Origin: UBA4781 sp963556045
GTDB taxonomy: Bacteria; Chloroflexota; Anaerolineae; Anaerolineales; Anaerolineaceae
Direction of reading: 5' to 3'
Length of the DNA: 64,000 nucleotides
NCBI GenBank assembly: GCA_963556045.3
Contig: CAUVYA020000002.1
Span: forward strand, 310,001 to 374,000
Shown in pieces: positions 26,060 to 35,951 of the stretch. Position numbers and translations under genes: made by a program. The notes under the pieces were generated by a model. It ran no database searches. It was not told the DNA's origin and worked only from the letters and a program-made list of their open reading frames with translations. Position 1 is the stretch's first letter. The number at the start of each line of letters is the position of its first letter.

Positions 26060-27637
26060 TTATGAAACAGGCAAAAAGTAACAGTCTTTCCACAATTTCA
26101 GATACGTTGTTTTCTCTTTTTCCCATTTATCGGTATCCCAGCCTAATTCCTGCTCAAGAATTGGTCGAATGACCGGGAGAATATTCGCAGCTCCCTGTTC
26201 AGTTACCAATCCCAGCCGTGTCCGACGCAGCAACAGATCATCCAGGTGATGAACCTGTTCGTGTCTGGCAGCCCAGCGGATCTCACTCAGACAGTAAGGG
26301 CTGGGATTGAGCGGTATTAATTCTTCAGGTGAGGCTGCATCAAGAAACTCTACAACACGATGCCCGTAAATTCCTGAAAAACGGGCAAATGTTTTTTTAT
26401 CCACTTTTTTATGAGAAATAATCGGGGTTATATCTCTCAAGGATGGTTCAGACGCATTTTGGGACGGTAAAAGCGGAAGAACGTTTGGAATCAAGTCGGA
26501 AGCCATACGCTGAAAAGTGGTCAATTTTCCACCCGCAATGGAAAAGAGATTTTTATCTTCAAAGATACGGTGGGTACGAGAAGCTTTGGAAGGCGCCATG
26601 TCACCCATGGTGACGATGGGACGCAAACCTGCGAAAGAAGAGAGGATATCGGCTGCCTGGATCTCTGCACCCGGGAAAATGGAATTAACCGCCATCAGAA
26701 GATATTCCATTTCCTGATTGGTCATGAAAGGCTCGGGTTTTTCTCTTTCAAAGGAGGATGGATGGTCAAGGTCGGTGGTTCCCACCATGGTGATACCCTG
26801 CCAGGGTATGAGAAATAATGCCCTGCCATCACGTGGGTGGAAGAGGGTGAAAGCATGATCAATCGGCAGTCGTTCGCGCGGTATGAGAAGATGACTGCCC
26901 CTTAATTTTCGGATGACGGATTCATCGATCACCTGCGATCGCAACTCATCGGTCCATGGACCGGTGGCATTGATGATCACAGAGGCAAACAGTTCTTTTT
27001 CTTCGCCTGTGAGAACATCCTGGACCTGGACCCCCCGCACCATTTCACTGTGATCGCGTAGAAGCCCAACTGCTTTGCAGTAATTGATGGCTTTCCCACC
27101 GAATGCCATTCCTTCATTGATCACCCGTATCACCAGGCGGGAATCATCCACTTCTGCATCATAGTAGTACAGCACAGATTGCAGTTCCTGTTTGTTCAAC
27201 GAAGGATACAACGATTCCAATTCATCCAGAGCGTACCTGCCGTGTTTCCATTTGCTTCCAAAAATGTCATATACGTTCAAACCCATGTTGAAAAAAGCAG
27301 TTCCATGTTTATAGCGCTCAAAGATGGGGATGAGAAATTCAAGCGGTTTGACAAGATTGGGAAATTCCTTTTGCAAATGTTCCCGTTCGCGAACCGATTC
27401 ATAGGTAACCTGGAATTGAGCGTTGGCAAGATAGCGCAAACCCCCATGCACCAGCTTGGAAGAGCGGCTGGAGGTCCCAAACGCAAAATCTGCCTGATCG
27501 AGGAGCAGAATATGATATCCCATACGGGATAATTCGCGAAAAATGCCCGCTCCGGTAATGCCGCCCCCGATAATGATGGCATCCCAATTCTTTTCCAGAT
27601 CATTCAGACGGGATGAAAACTGCTGCGGCAAGCCCAT
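26060..27637 (-). CDS. glpD: FAD-dependent glycerol-3-phosphate dehydrogenase (GlpA/GlpD type)
   Basis: 525 residues; oxidises sn-glycerol-3-phosphate to dihydroxyacetone phosphate and passes electrons to the membrane quinone pool. The FAD-binding motif IIIGGGITGAGIFRELSRMG starts near residue 21, followed by SSRSSKLVHGGLRYL, which is highly diagnostic, and a C-terminal DAO_C domain (about 395-510). No lipoprotein signal or transmembrane segment is seen. The ATG lies one base after the stop of the upstream oxidase gene, with GAGGAG in place, so the pair is coupled. Confidence 0.93.
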   Translation of the reverse strand: MGLPQQFSSRLNDLEKNWDAIIIGGGITGAGIFRELSRMGYHILLLDQADFAFGTSSRSSKLVHGGLRYLANAQFQVTYESVREREHLQKEFPNLVKPLEFLIPIFERYKHGTAFFNMGLNVYDIFGSKWKHGRYALDELESLYPSLNKQELQSVLYYYDAEVDDSRLVIRVINEGMAFGGKAINYCKAVGLLRDHSEMVRGVQVQDVLTGEEKELFASVIINATGPWTDELRSQVIDESVIRKLRGSHLLIPRERLPIDHAFTLFHPRDGRALFLIPWQGITMVGTTDLDHPSSFEREKPEPFMTNQEMEYLLMAVNSIFPGAEIQAADILSSFAGLRPIVTMGDMAPSKASRTHRIFEDKNLFSIAGGKLTTFQRMASDLIPNVLPLLPSQNASEPSLRDITPIISHKKVDKKTFARFSGIYGHRVVEFLDAASPEELIPLNPSPYCLSEIRWAARHEQVHHLDDLLLRRTRLGLVTEQGAANILPVIRPILEQELGWDTDKWEKEKTTYLKLWKDCYFLPVS

Positions 27638-27638
27638 T

Positions 27639-29237
27639 TTAGCGCTCCTCGTAAAGTTTGCCCGGATTCATCAGTTTATCGGGATCGAATGTCTGATAAA
27701 AATTTTGCATGGAAAGCATGCCCAGCTCTCCTTTTTCAAGAGGTAGATAGGGGCGATGATCTATGCCCACCCCATGCTGGTGGCTGATAGTGCCGCCGTT
27801 CTTTACGATCACTTCACTGGCTGCTTTCTTTAATTTCTTCCAGCGCTCCAGAGTTTGATCGGCATCGGCTGTCCGCCTGAAAAGATAGGTAACGTATAAA
27901 CTGGCACCATCCGTATACATGTGAGAAAGATGGCTGAACACGATCAGTTGTTCATTTTCCGATTCCAGTCCAGTGAATAACGCGTGTTCAACTTCATCTT
28001 TAACGTCCGCAACCTGCGACCAGGGGAAGACGGTTTCAAGCGTGTCGAGTGCATAACCGCATTCCCAGAGATTATTGCGCAGGTAAGGGGTGGTGAAACG
28101 TGAGTCATACCACATTTTCCCGATGAAACTTTTTTCCAGAAAACCATGATGCTGACCGGTGATATGTCTGATCTGCTTCAATGTGGTTCGTGCAACTGCT
28201 TCTGAACCCGTCAGACCGAACAGCATCATACAGCGTTCATCACCCATTTTGAGCAAACGCAGCCCTTTATCGGCAAAATTCACCAATTTCTCTTTGCCTG
28301 ATAACTGCAGGGTCGTTTCTGTCTCAAATTTATCCAACAGGCGCAGCATGGAAACATCCAGTCTGGCTTGAACGATCTCACGCAGGGCAGAAAAACCGCT
28401 TTCCCAGTCAGGGAAGAAAACGGCATAAAAATGTTCAAATTCCGGGATAGGGGCGATACGAACGGTGGCTTCCGAGATGATGCCCATGCGACCTTCCGAT
28501 CCCATCACAAACTGGCGCAGATCCGGTCCGGCGGCGGAAGCGGAAAAAGACGGTAAGAATACCTCTCCCTGGGGAGTGTGCAGCTTTCCACCCAGGAAAA
28601 GCTGCTCAATGCGACCATAATAATAGCACTGCGTGCCCACCGAACGGGAGGCGATCCAGCCGCCCAGTGTGGAAAATTCATGCGATTGCGGATAGTGACC
28701 AAAGCGAAAACCATGTTCTGCCAGAGCTTCTTCCATATCTGGTCCACGTACTCCCGCGCCGAAGGTGGCACGCTGAGAAACGGCATCCAGATCGATCAGG
28801 TGATTGAATTTCCCCATATCCACGGTCAAAACCGGAGTATCAGATTGTTCTGGATTGATGTGCCCTACGACTGAAGTACCTCCACCGTAAGGAATAACAG
28901 AAAAGTGATGTTTCTTTGCAAGATCCAGTAGTATTTCTATTTCTTCCTGGCTGGTGGGCGATGCTACGGCATCGGGGAAAGAATTGACCGTGCCATAGCG
29001 CATGGCGACCCAGTCAGGAAAACTCTGTCCACGGGCACGGCGCAAACGTTCTTCACCATCCTGATCGAGGAGCGCGTGCTGTGGTAGGCGAGCTGAAGGA
29101 ACCTTATTTAAAACGGTTTCCAGACTGGCATCCTGCATAATTTGCCCTTTGCCAACAATGCGCTCCACAAATGCTTGAGCGCTTGGTGCGAAATGATACG
29201 TGTAATCTTCTGTTCCCCATCCATTCCAGCGTTTCAT
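27639..29237 (-). CDS. FAD-linked oxidase, alkyl-dihydroxyacetonephosphate synthase-like
   Basis: 532 residues of the VAO/PCMH flavoprotein family. It begins MKRWNGWG, as alkyl-DHAP synthases do, then has the FAD-binding region (SVIPYGGGTSVVGHI, about 117-131), GVRGPDMEEALAEHGFRFGHYPQS and a C-terminal cap ending GVGIDHRPYLPLEKG. It could be an ether-lipid enzyme, or a hydroxyacid or glycerol-phosphate dehydrogenase; its place between the regulator and glpD argues for a glycerol-phosphate-linked role. It overlaps the regulator stop by four bases (ATGA). Confidence 0.8.
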   Translation of the reverse strand: MKRWNGWGTEDYTYHFAPSAQAFVERIVGKGQIMQDASLETVLNKVPSARLPQHALLDQDGEERLRRARGQSFPDWVAMRYGTVNSFPDAVASPTSQEEIEILLDLAKKHHFSVIPYGGGTSVVGHINPEQSDTPVLTVDMGKFNHLIDLDAVSQRATFGAGVRGPDMEEALAEHGFRFGHYPQSHEFSTLGGWIASRSVGTQCYYYGRIEQLFLGGKLHTPQGEVFLPSFSASAAGPDLRQFVMGSEGRMGIISEATVRIAPIPEFEHFYAVFFPDWESGFSALREIVQARLDVSMLRLLDKFETETTLQLSGKEKLVNFADKGLRLLKMGDERCMMLFGLTGSEAVARTTLKQIRHITGQHHGFLEKSFIGKMWYDSRFTTPYLRNNLWECGYALDTLETVFPWSQVADVKDEVEHALFTGLESENEQLIVFSHLSHMYTDGASLYVTYLFRRTADADQTLERWKKLKKAASEVIVKNGGTISHQHGVGIDHRPYLPLEKGELGMLSMQNFYQTFDPDKLMNPGKLYEER

Positions 29238-29944
29238 TCTTCCTCCTCTATATCCAGAGATGATTTCCAGTATGTGATACTGTTCTGCATGATTTCACGT
29301 GTACACGCAAAAACAGCCTGATAATCCCCATTTTTTGTACCAGTAAGAATTCGCCGGTAAAAATCTTGTGATGATGATCTCGCCAATTCCTGTGAAAAGT
29401 ATCTGGTTGCCATTTGAAGATAAACCTGTTCAAATCCGTTCAAGATCATAAGAAATACAGGATTGCTGGATAATAAAGCAGCAGTTTTATGTAAATCCCA
29501 ATCTTGTTTCCCGATTTGATGAGGATCATCAGAAATCGGAATAAGATCATTCAGATGTTCGATCATTGTAAGTGGTTGTTTTTGGCAGGCAAGGGAAAAA
29601 TAGGTAGGTGCCAGCAGTAAGCGTACTTCGAGCAAATTTTCGACGATGGAATGGGAGATGAGCGCATCGGTATTGGCAATTGCATTCAATACGTTTAAGT
29701 TACCCTCTTTGAAATAATCCTGCACACGGGTGGCTTTGCCCTGGTGAACCTCGATCCAGCCATCACGGCGCATGCGCTGTAAAGCCTCACGCAGGGTGGG
29801 GCGAGTGACGCCCAGCTGCTCACACAGATCCCGTTCGGATGGTAGGCTGGAATCAATGGGGTAATCACCATTCAAAATGGCTTCGATCAGCCTTTTTTCG
29901 GCAAAATCAGTAGGTTTCTCGGGTGGTTTCCAATTCATGATCAT
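29234..29944 (-). CDS. GntR-family (FadR subfamily) regulator of the glycerol operon
   Basis: Winged-helix N-terminus (about residues 10-75; SLPSERDLCEQLGVTRPTLREALQRMRRDGW is diagnostic) and an all-helical C-terminal effector domain, about 236 residues. The open frame reaches back to a TTG at 29980, but the FadR-type operator at 29956-29966 lies there, so I place the start at ATG 29944 (a second ATG at 29938 is possible). No good ribosome site is visible, so the message may be nearly leaderless. It is the first gene of the operon with the FAD oxidase, glpD and the kinase, and is presumably autoregulated. Confidence 0.85.
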   Translation of the reverse strand: MIMNWKPPEKPTDFAEKRLIEAILNGDYPIDSSLPSERDLCEQLGVTRPTLREALQRMRRDGWIEVHQGKATRVQDYFKEGNLNVLNAIANTDALISHSIVENLLEVRLLLAPTYFSLACQKQPLTMIEHLNDLIPISDDPHQIGKQDWDLHKTAALLSSNPVFLMILNGFEQVYLQMATRYFSQELARSSSQDFYRRILTGTKNGDYQAVFACTREIMQNSITYWKSSLDIEEEE

Positions 29945-29955
29945 CAACAGGTAAG

Positions 29956-29966
29956 TGGTCTTACCA
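29956..29966. promoter_or_regulatory. FadR/GntR-type operator of the glycerol operon
   Basis: TGGTCTTACCA matches TNGTNNNACNA and, like the site at 1620-1630, lies just before the start codon of a FadR-type regulator. I could not assign a convincing -35/-10 pair upstream of it. Confidence 0.65.
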
Positions 29967-30033
29967 GTTAAAGAATACAAATAAATTGACGCAAAAGAGG
30001 GTAATAAATGTCAGGTGATTAATATGAGATTCG

Positions 30034-30987
30034 TCACAAATTCAACAGTTGAGCGATCGCCTTCAACAATCTTTTTGATTCTTTATTCGAAAACAGGGCA
30101 ATTTTCTGCTGGCGGTCGAGCTGCAGAGGAGACAGATATTGGTTGATGAACTTGCGAAACAAGATAAGGGCAACCTGTTCTTCATAATCTTCCAGCATCA
30201 GATCAAGCTGCTCCTGGATCAAAGTGAACACTTCCCGGTCGGAAACATCTTGCCGATCACGAAGTTCAAAAAGCCAGGGATTGGAGATGGCTGCACGACC
30301 GATCATAACCCCATCGCAGTGGGTGAGCTGCTGCATGCGACGGATATCTTCCACGCAGGTCACGTCGCCGTTCCCGATCACGGGAATGGACACTTCCTCC
30401 TTGATCGCGCGAATGGCATCCCAGTTGGCATGTCCCCCAAAACCCTGCTGGCGGGTGCGTCCATGCACGGCGATCATAGCACCGCCGTGTTCTTCGATGA
30501 GTCTGGAAATGGAAAGATAGTTATAGGATTGGTCATCCCAGCCCAAACGGATCTTGGCGGTCAGGGGAACGGGCAGCGCATCACTCAAACGATCGAAGAT
30601 CTCAACGATCTTGTCGGGTTCCAGAAGCAAACCGGCTCCAGCGCCGCGTCCCGCAACCCGAGCCACCGAACAGCCTATGTTGATATCCATGAAATCAGGC
30701 TGGTATGCCATCAGCTTTTTTACGGCAGTTTCTATTCTGGCTGGATCGTTATCATAGATTTGAAAACCGATCGGTCGTTCCTCATCTCGCACCAGAGCTG
30801 CTTTGCGTTCAAACAAAATGGAGTTATTAACCACGTCAATAGCGTTGATGAATTCACTGTAGCATAAAGAAGCGCCATGTCTGCGCAGCAGTCTTCGAAA
30901 GGAAGAGTCGCTGATACCATCCATCGGGGCGGCAACCAATGCGCCCTGTACTTTAATATTCCCGAAGGTAAAACCAGAGCAATTCAT
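30034..30987 (-). CDS. dus: tRNA-dihydrouridine synthase
   Basis: FMN enzyme reducing uridines in the tRNA D-loop. 317 residues with the TIM-barrel signatures LVAAPMDGISDSSFRR, the catalytic-Cys region MDINIGCSVARVAGRGAGAGLL, TAKIRLGWDD and GVMIGRAAISNPW. Which uridine is modified cannot be told. The start at ATG 30987 lies a few bases after the point where the frameshifted upstream gene reads out of frame; a TTG at 30999 is an alternative. It is the last gene of a minus-strand run beginning with the molybdenum hydroxylase genes. Confidence 0.92.
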   Translation of the reverse strand: MNCSGFTFGNIKVQGALVAAPMDGISDSSFRRLLRRHGASLCYSEFINAIDVVNNSILFERKAALVRDEERPIGFQIYDNDPARIETAVKKLMAYQPDFMDINIGCSVARVAGRGAGAGLLLEPDKIVEIFDRLSDALPVPLTAKIRLGWDDQSYNYLSISRLIEEHGGAMIAVHGRTRQQGFGGHANWDAIRAIKEEVSIPVIGNGDVTCVEDIRRMQQLTHCDGVMIGRAAISNPWLFELRDRQDVSDREVFTLIQEQLDLMLEDYEEQVALILFRKFINQYLSPLQLDRQQKIALFSNKESKRLLKAIAQLLNL

Positions 30988-31008
30988 GGCATCAAGCAAT
31001 GCATGCAG

Positions 31009-31894
31009 CTAAGGGTTTACTACCTGTGCGGCGATGGCTGCCAGATGTTCCGGGCTGGTACCGCAGCAGCCACCAATGATGACTGCGCCGGAATTGATCC
31101 ATTTCACTCACGTGACCTGCCATATCCTGGGGTGTAGTGTCATAGACGGCGTCACCCATGGCATCCACGCTGGGCAACCCGGCGTTGGGTTTGAACCAGA
31201 TGGGAAGGTCGCTGACTTGCTTCAATTCCTGCAAGCATGCCAGATTATCAGCCAGGCTCTTGCCGCAGTTGATCCCCAGCGCTGCAAGATCCAATTCTGC
31301 CAGTTCCTGTGCCATACGGGTGGGAGAAACGCCCATCATGGTCTTCACGCCGCGATCGTAGCTGAAAGAACAGACAATGGCAAGCTCGCAGACCGATCTG
31401 GCGCCCTGGATGGCTGCTTTGGCTTCCTCGAGATCGAACTGCGTTTCAATGACCAGCAGATCAGCTCCGGCTTCTGAGAGGGCACGTGCCTGTTCGGCAT
31501 AAGCTTGCTGTGCTTCTGTAAATTCCAACAAACCAAGGGGTTTCATCATTTGACCGAGCGGTCCCATCGAACCAGCCACCAGCGTGGATTTCTCGCCAAT
31601 GGCTTCTCGAGTTATTTCCACTGCACGGGTATTAACCTGCTGTACTTTATCTGCCAGACCGGCGTGATCAAGGCGATAGCGATTGGCTCCAAATGAGCAG
31701 GTTAACAGAATATCGGAACCTGCCTGCAGAAAATCGGTATGCAGTTGAAGAATTGCCTGCGGTTTTTCCAGCACCCATACTTCTGGAGCTTTCCCTCTAT
31801 CCAAGCCTCTAGCCTGTAAGTTGGAACCAGTTGCTCCATCCGATACCAGAACATGTTTCGTATTAATGTAATTTCTAAAATCGATTGTGTCCAT
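31009..31894 (-). CDS. Homocysteine S-methyltransferase-like protein, C-terminal frameshift
   Basis: Betaine-homocysteine-methyltransferase-type barrel, about 294 residues when repaired. The first 245 residues read normally (LVSDGATGSNLQARGL, zinc-ligand region LGINCGKS). At 31102-31104 a run of three T on the plus strand should be two; removing one gives EWINSGAVIIGGCCGTSPEHLAAIAAQVVNP in short order, restoring the essential zinc motif GGCCG and a stop at 31009-31011. Read literally, the frame ends at 30992 without the motif. AAGGA precedes the ATG. This is a sequence error or a very recent mutation; the methyl donor is unknown. Confidence 0.85.
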
Positions 31895-31908
31895 AAGATC
31901 CTTCTTCG

Positions 31909-33039
31909 CTAGAATACATAGAATTTTATCAGGCTAATGGCAACACCCGCTAGAATAAGCCAGATAGTTTCCACTTTATATTTCCACAGCAAAATCAGAC
32001 CGACAAGCGCGATAACCAACGTCAGTACATCTGTTATTGCTGTTAATAAAATACGATACGCCACCACTAAAATGAGCGCTATTACACCAATAGTGATACC
32101 CTGTAAGAAATAATGAATAATTCCATCTTTTTTAATCGTAGGCAGCCACTTGCTGGTGAGGATCACGATCAGAAATGAGGGTAAAAATATTCCAAGCGTT
32201 GCCACAACAGCGCCGGGCAAGCCTGCAATCTGATATCCGATAAAAGTGGCAGAAGAAGACACCGGACCAGGTGTGATCTGACCGACCGTAATGGCATCCA
32301 CTAGCTGACGCTGAGTCATCCAGTGGAACACATTCACAACATCATTCTGAATAAGAGCCAGCAGAGCAAGACCACTGCCGAACATAACGGCACCGGTCTT
32401 GAGAAAATAGAGAAAGATTCCTGTGACCGAAGTATTGGTAATGGATAGTACTCCTATCGGGGTAATAGGAGAGAGGATTAGAATTGCCAGACGATCCTTT
32501 TTTTCAGGGGGAAGATGAAGCAATACCCAGCACACACCGGAAAGGATAATAACCAGGGTTTCATTCAATCCTAATAACGATGCGATGAGAAAAGCACCAA
32601 AAACCAGACTGGATTTTAAATCTTTAATAACACCTTTTCCGAGACGATACGCAGAGGATACGATAATGCTGATCAACAGGGGATTGATTGCATAAAAGAT
32701 CGTTTCTACCTGTGGAACACTACCGTATTGTGCATATAAAACCGCTAAAACTAGGCTAAGCAGAAAAGATGGAATGATATAAAAAACACCCGCGATAAAC
32801 ATTCCCGCCACACCAGCGCGAGCATATCCCAGGTGGAGCGCCATTTCTGCGGCATTTGGACCGGGGATCAGATTGGTTGCAGCCAGCATATCAAGAAAAT
32901 AACCTTGATTGACCCATTTCCTCTTTTGTACCGTCTCCTGCTCCATTAAAGCGATATTAGCAGGGGGACCACCGAATCCGATGGTCCCCAATTTTAGAAA
33001 AAGGGCAGCGATTTCGTATAGTTTGTTTGTTTTATTCAC
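31909..33039 (-). CDS. chrA: Chromate transporter, ChrA-like (two-domain)
   Basis: CHR-family membrane protein of about 376 residues with two homologous halves. The first has KLGTIGFGGPPANIALMEQE and NLIPGPNAAEMALHLGY; the second has TGAVMFGSGLALLALIQ and VGQITPGPVSSSATFIGYQIAG. Family members export chromate or related oxyanions. The GTG at 33039 overlaps the stop of the molybdenum hydroxylase gene; an ATG at 33066 inside that gene is the alternative. Placement behind a molybdenum enzyme makes an oxyanion other than chromate, such as molybdate or sulfate, worth considering. Confidence 0.88.
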   Translation of the reverse strand: MNKTNKLYEIAALFLKLGTIGFGGPPANIALMEQETVQKRKWVNQGYFLDMLAATNLIPGPNAAEMALHLGYARAGVAGMFIAGVFYIIPSFLLSLVLAVLYAQYGSVPQVETIFYAINPLLISIIVSSAYRLGKGVIKDLKSSLVFGAFLIASLLGLNETLVIILSGVCWVLLHLPPEKKDRLAILILSPITPIGVLSITNTSVTGIFLYFLKTGAVMFGSGLALLALIQNDVVNVFHWMTQRQLVDAITVGQITPGPVSSSATFIGYQIAGLPGAVVATLGIFLPSFLIVILTSKWLPTIKKDGIIHYFLQGITIGVIALILVVAYRILLTAITDVLTLVIALVGLILLWKYKVETIWLILAGVAISLIKFYVF

Positions 33040-35951
33040 TTGATTTCTAGATGCAATCCCTTCCATACTTTTTCGGGAGTAAGCGGAAGGTCGTGCAGCC
33101 ATACGCCAGCAGCATTATGAACAGCATTGACCATAGCGGGGGCTACGCCATCAATGGAGATTTCAGCAATGGATTTTGCGCCAAACGGTCCGCTGGGTTC
33201 ATCGGTTTGCACAAAGATCACATCGGTGGGCGGCATTTCATCCGGCAGATAGGTGTGGTAGGTCTTGAACTGCGCATTCAGAACCTGCCCCTTATCATCA
33301 ATATAGGTCTCTTCACAGTGGGCGAACCCCAGCGCCTGAGACATACCGCCTTCAACCTGTCCGGCAGCCGTGATTGGATTGATGACCCGCCCGCAATCCA
33401 CTACCATCAGCAGGCGTTCCACTTTTATCTCACCGGTTTCAGTATCCACCGCAACTTCCACGAATTGAGCAGCCGTGGGGGGAGGGCTGACATAACTGAG
33501 GTGTGATTCGGTAGCCATGATCTGGTGCTGATTCATCTGATGTAAACTGCTCAACGCCACATCTTTCAATGAAACAGATCTGCCATCGGGTGTGAACACT
33601 TTTTTATCACACAGTTCCAATTCTTCCGGTTTTTCCCATTTCAACATGAGCGCTGCGTGATCTTGGATCTGTTTTTTTATAGCCAGGGCAGTCTTTTTGA
33701 CAGCGCCGCCGCTGATATAAGTGGTGGAACTGGCATAAGCACCCTTATCAAAGGGTGTGAAATCTGTATCGGAAGAGTACACGATCAGGTCAGAGATGGG
33801 AATACCCAGTACTTCTGCGGCGATCTGTGCCAGGATTGTATCTGATCCTGTACCGATATCAGTAGCGCCCAGCAGCAGGTTGAAAGATCCATCATCATTC
33901 ATTTTAAGGGTGGCAGAAGCCATATCCAGACCGGCGATACCGCTGCCGTGCATGGCAATGGACATGCCAATACCGTGTTTGATCTTGCCATCCTGTTTTT
34001 GATACTTTTTGCGTTTTTCATAGTAATCGGTGGTTTTTAACCCAATAGCCACACACTCAGTTAAACCGGAAGTGGCTAATGACTGATCGAATCCCTCACG
34101 TCCTTCTCCTAACTTCTTCGCCATGTGCATCGTTTCGCCGATCTTCAGCCAGTTTTTGCGCTTGAATTCCACTACATCCAGACCTAATTCATCCGCGATC
34201 TCTTCCATCATGACTTCCAGCGCAAAGAGTTCCTGCATGGTACCGTAACCACGATATGCTCCGGCAGGTGGCGTGTTGGTGTAAACGACATCGCAGATGA
34301 AGCGCGAATCAGGAGCATTATAGAGTGTCAGTCCTTTAAAACCGCCCACCATGCTTACGGTCAGTCCGTGTGAGCCGTATGCGCCGGTATCTCCGATCAA
34401 TTTCAATTCCACAGCAGTAACGGTTTCGCCTTTGACGCCGATCTTGTAATGGATGAAATGCTGGTGACGGGTGCGTGCGCTGGTGAATTCCTGGCGGCGC
34501 GTATATTCAATGCGCACCGGTTTGCCGGTTTTCTTGGTAAGTAGTGCGCATAGATCTTCAAGTAAGATTTCCTGTTTCCCGCCAAAACCGCCGCCAATGC
34601 GCGGTTTGATCACTCTAATATCCTTGATAGGAATGTCGATCAATGGAGAAATGATACGCCGCACATGAAAAGGAACCTGCGTGCTGGAAAGAACCACCAT
34701 GCGGTTATCAGGATCAAAATAGGTAATGCAAATATGCGGTTCCAGTTGAGCATGCTGCTGTTTGGGGGTGTGAAAATCGCCGGTAAACACATGATCTGCT
34801 TCAGAAAAAGCCTTATCGGGGTCTCCATTTTGTGCTTCTATGTGATGTACGATATTATGTCTGGCATCGTGAATGCCCTCGGTATCCTCTTCATCATGGA
34901 TAACCGGAGCGCCATCACGCATTGCGTCGCGTGGATCCACCACAGCGTCCAGGATTTCGTAATCCACTTCGATCAACTGCAATGCTTTATCAGCTATTTC
35001 CTGTGTATCTGCAGCAACCACTGCCACCCGATCGCCCACGTGACGAACTTTATTATCAAGACTGACCTGGTCATAAGGCAAGGGTTGTGGGTAACTTTGT
35101 CCACCAGAAGCGTACTTCACACGAGGAAGGTCTTTATAGGTCAGAACAGCACGTACACCTGGTAATGCTCTGACTTTTTCCGTGTTGATCGAGCGGATAC
35201 GCGCGTGTGCTACATTACTGGTAAGAAGCGCACCGAACAACATATCCTGCGGACGAAAATCATCGGTAAAAGCAGGTTTACCCGCTGCAAGCTTCTCTGC
35301 ATCCACTTTCTTTTCGGCGCTATTGACTACCGTAGTTTTCAGCATAGACACTGGTGTATATACCAGTGGCGGAAGGTTATATTGCTCATTACCTTTTCGG
35401 AAAAATGGTTCCGGAATATTGATATTCGCAATGTTTTCCGGTAATTCCAAGTAGACAGGACCGTACGCCTCTACTTGCTCACCGCGCAATTTTGCGGCAG
35501 CTCGCTTAACCCCATCCACAATGCGGACATAGCCTGTACAGCGGCACAACACGCCTTTCAAGGCAGTACGGATCTGATCATCGCTGGGATTGGGGTTTTT
35601 ATCCAGAAAGGATTTTGCTGTTAATATCTGTGCAGGAGTGCAGAATCCGCACTGGATGGCTCCGGTTTCAATAAAAGATTGCTGTAAGGGATGAATTTTG
35701 CCATCCTTTGATAAGCCTTCAACGGTAAAAACAGAACGATCTTCAATGTCTTTGATCTTCAACATACATGAACGAACGGGTTCTCCATCCAGCAAGATCG
35801 TGCAAACGCCGCAATCCCCTACGCGGCAGCCGGCTTTGACACTGGATAAATTCAAAGAGCGCAGGAAATCCAGAACGCTTTGGTTTGGATCAACATCCCC
35901 TGACCATGATTCATCGTTCAATTTGAAGTGAAGGCTGAAATCTTTTTCCAT
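33036..35951 (-). CDS. Xanthine dehydrogenase/aldehyde oxidase-type molybdenum hydroxylase, fused FeS and Mo subunits
   Basis: 971 residues. Residues 5-160 are the iron-sulfur part: a plant-type [2Fe-2S] site (AGCRVGDCGVCTILLDG) and a second cluster with CGFCTPAQ and LCRCTGYVRI. From about 195 the molybdopterin part follows (KPAFTDDF, GGGFGGKQE, GAYRGYG, and C-terminal PFGAKSIAEISIDG with the probable active-site Glu). It hydroxylates an aromatic N-heterocycle or aldehyde; purines are likely but unproven. The normal order FeS-FAD-Mo is altered: FeS and Mo are fused and the flavin part is separate upstream, overlapping by one base (TAATG). Confidence 0.92.
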   Translation of the reverse strand: MEKDFSLHFKLNDESWSGDVDPNQSVLDFLRSLNLSSVKAGCRVGDCGVCTILLDGEPVRSCMLKIKDIEDRSVFTVEGLSKDGKIHPLQQSFIETGAIQCGFCTPAQILTAKSFLDKNPNPSDDQIRTALKGVLCRCTGYVRIVDGVKRAAAKLRGEQVEAYGPVYLELPENIANINIPEPFFRKGNEQYNLPPLVYTPVSMLKTTVVNSAEKKVDAEKLAAGKPAFTDDFRPQDMLFGALLTSNVAHARIRSINTEKVRALPGVRAVLTYKDLPRVKYASGGQSYPQPLPYDQVSLDNKVRHVGDRVAVVAADTQEIADKALQLIEVDYEILDAVVDPRDAMRDGAPVIHDEEDTEGIHDARHNIVHHIEAQNGDPDKAFSEADHVFTGDFHTPKQQHAQLEPHICITYFDPDNRMVVLSSTQVPFHVRRIISPLIDIPIKDIRVIKPRIGGGFGGKQEILLEDLCALLTKKTGKPVRIEYTRRQEFTSARTRHQHFIHYKIGVKGETVTAVELKLIGDTGAYGSHGLTVSMVGGFKGLTLYNAPDSRFICDVVYTNTPPAGAYRGYGTMQELFALEVMMEEIADELGLDVVEFKRKNWLKIGETMHMAKKLGEGREGFDQSLATSGLTECVAIGLKTTDYYEKRKKYQKQDGKIKHGIGMSIAMHGSGIAGLDMASATLKMNDDGSFNLLLGATDIGTGSDTILAQIAAEVLGIPISDLIVYSSDTDFTPFDKGAYASSTTYISGGAVKKTALAIKKQIQDHAALMLKWEKPEELELCDKKVFTPDGRSVSLKDVALSSLHQMNQHQIMATESHLSYVSPPPTAAQFVEVAVDTETGEIKVERLLMVVDCGRVINPITAAGQVEGGMSQALGFAHCEETYIDDKGQVLNAQFKTYHTYLPDEMPPTDVIFVQTDEPSGPFGAKSIAEISIDGVAPAMVNAVHNAAGVWLHDLPLTPEKVWKGLHLEIK

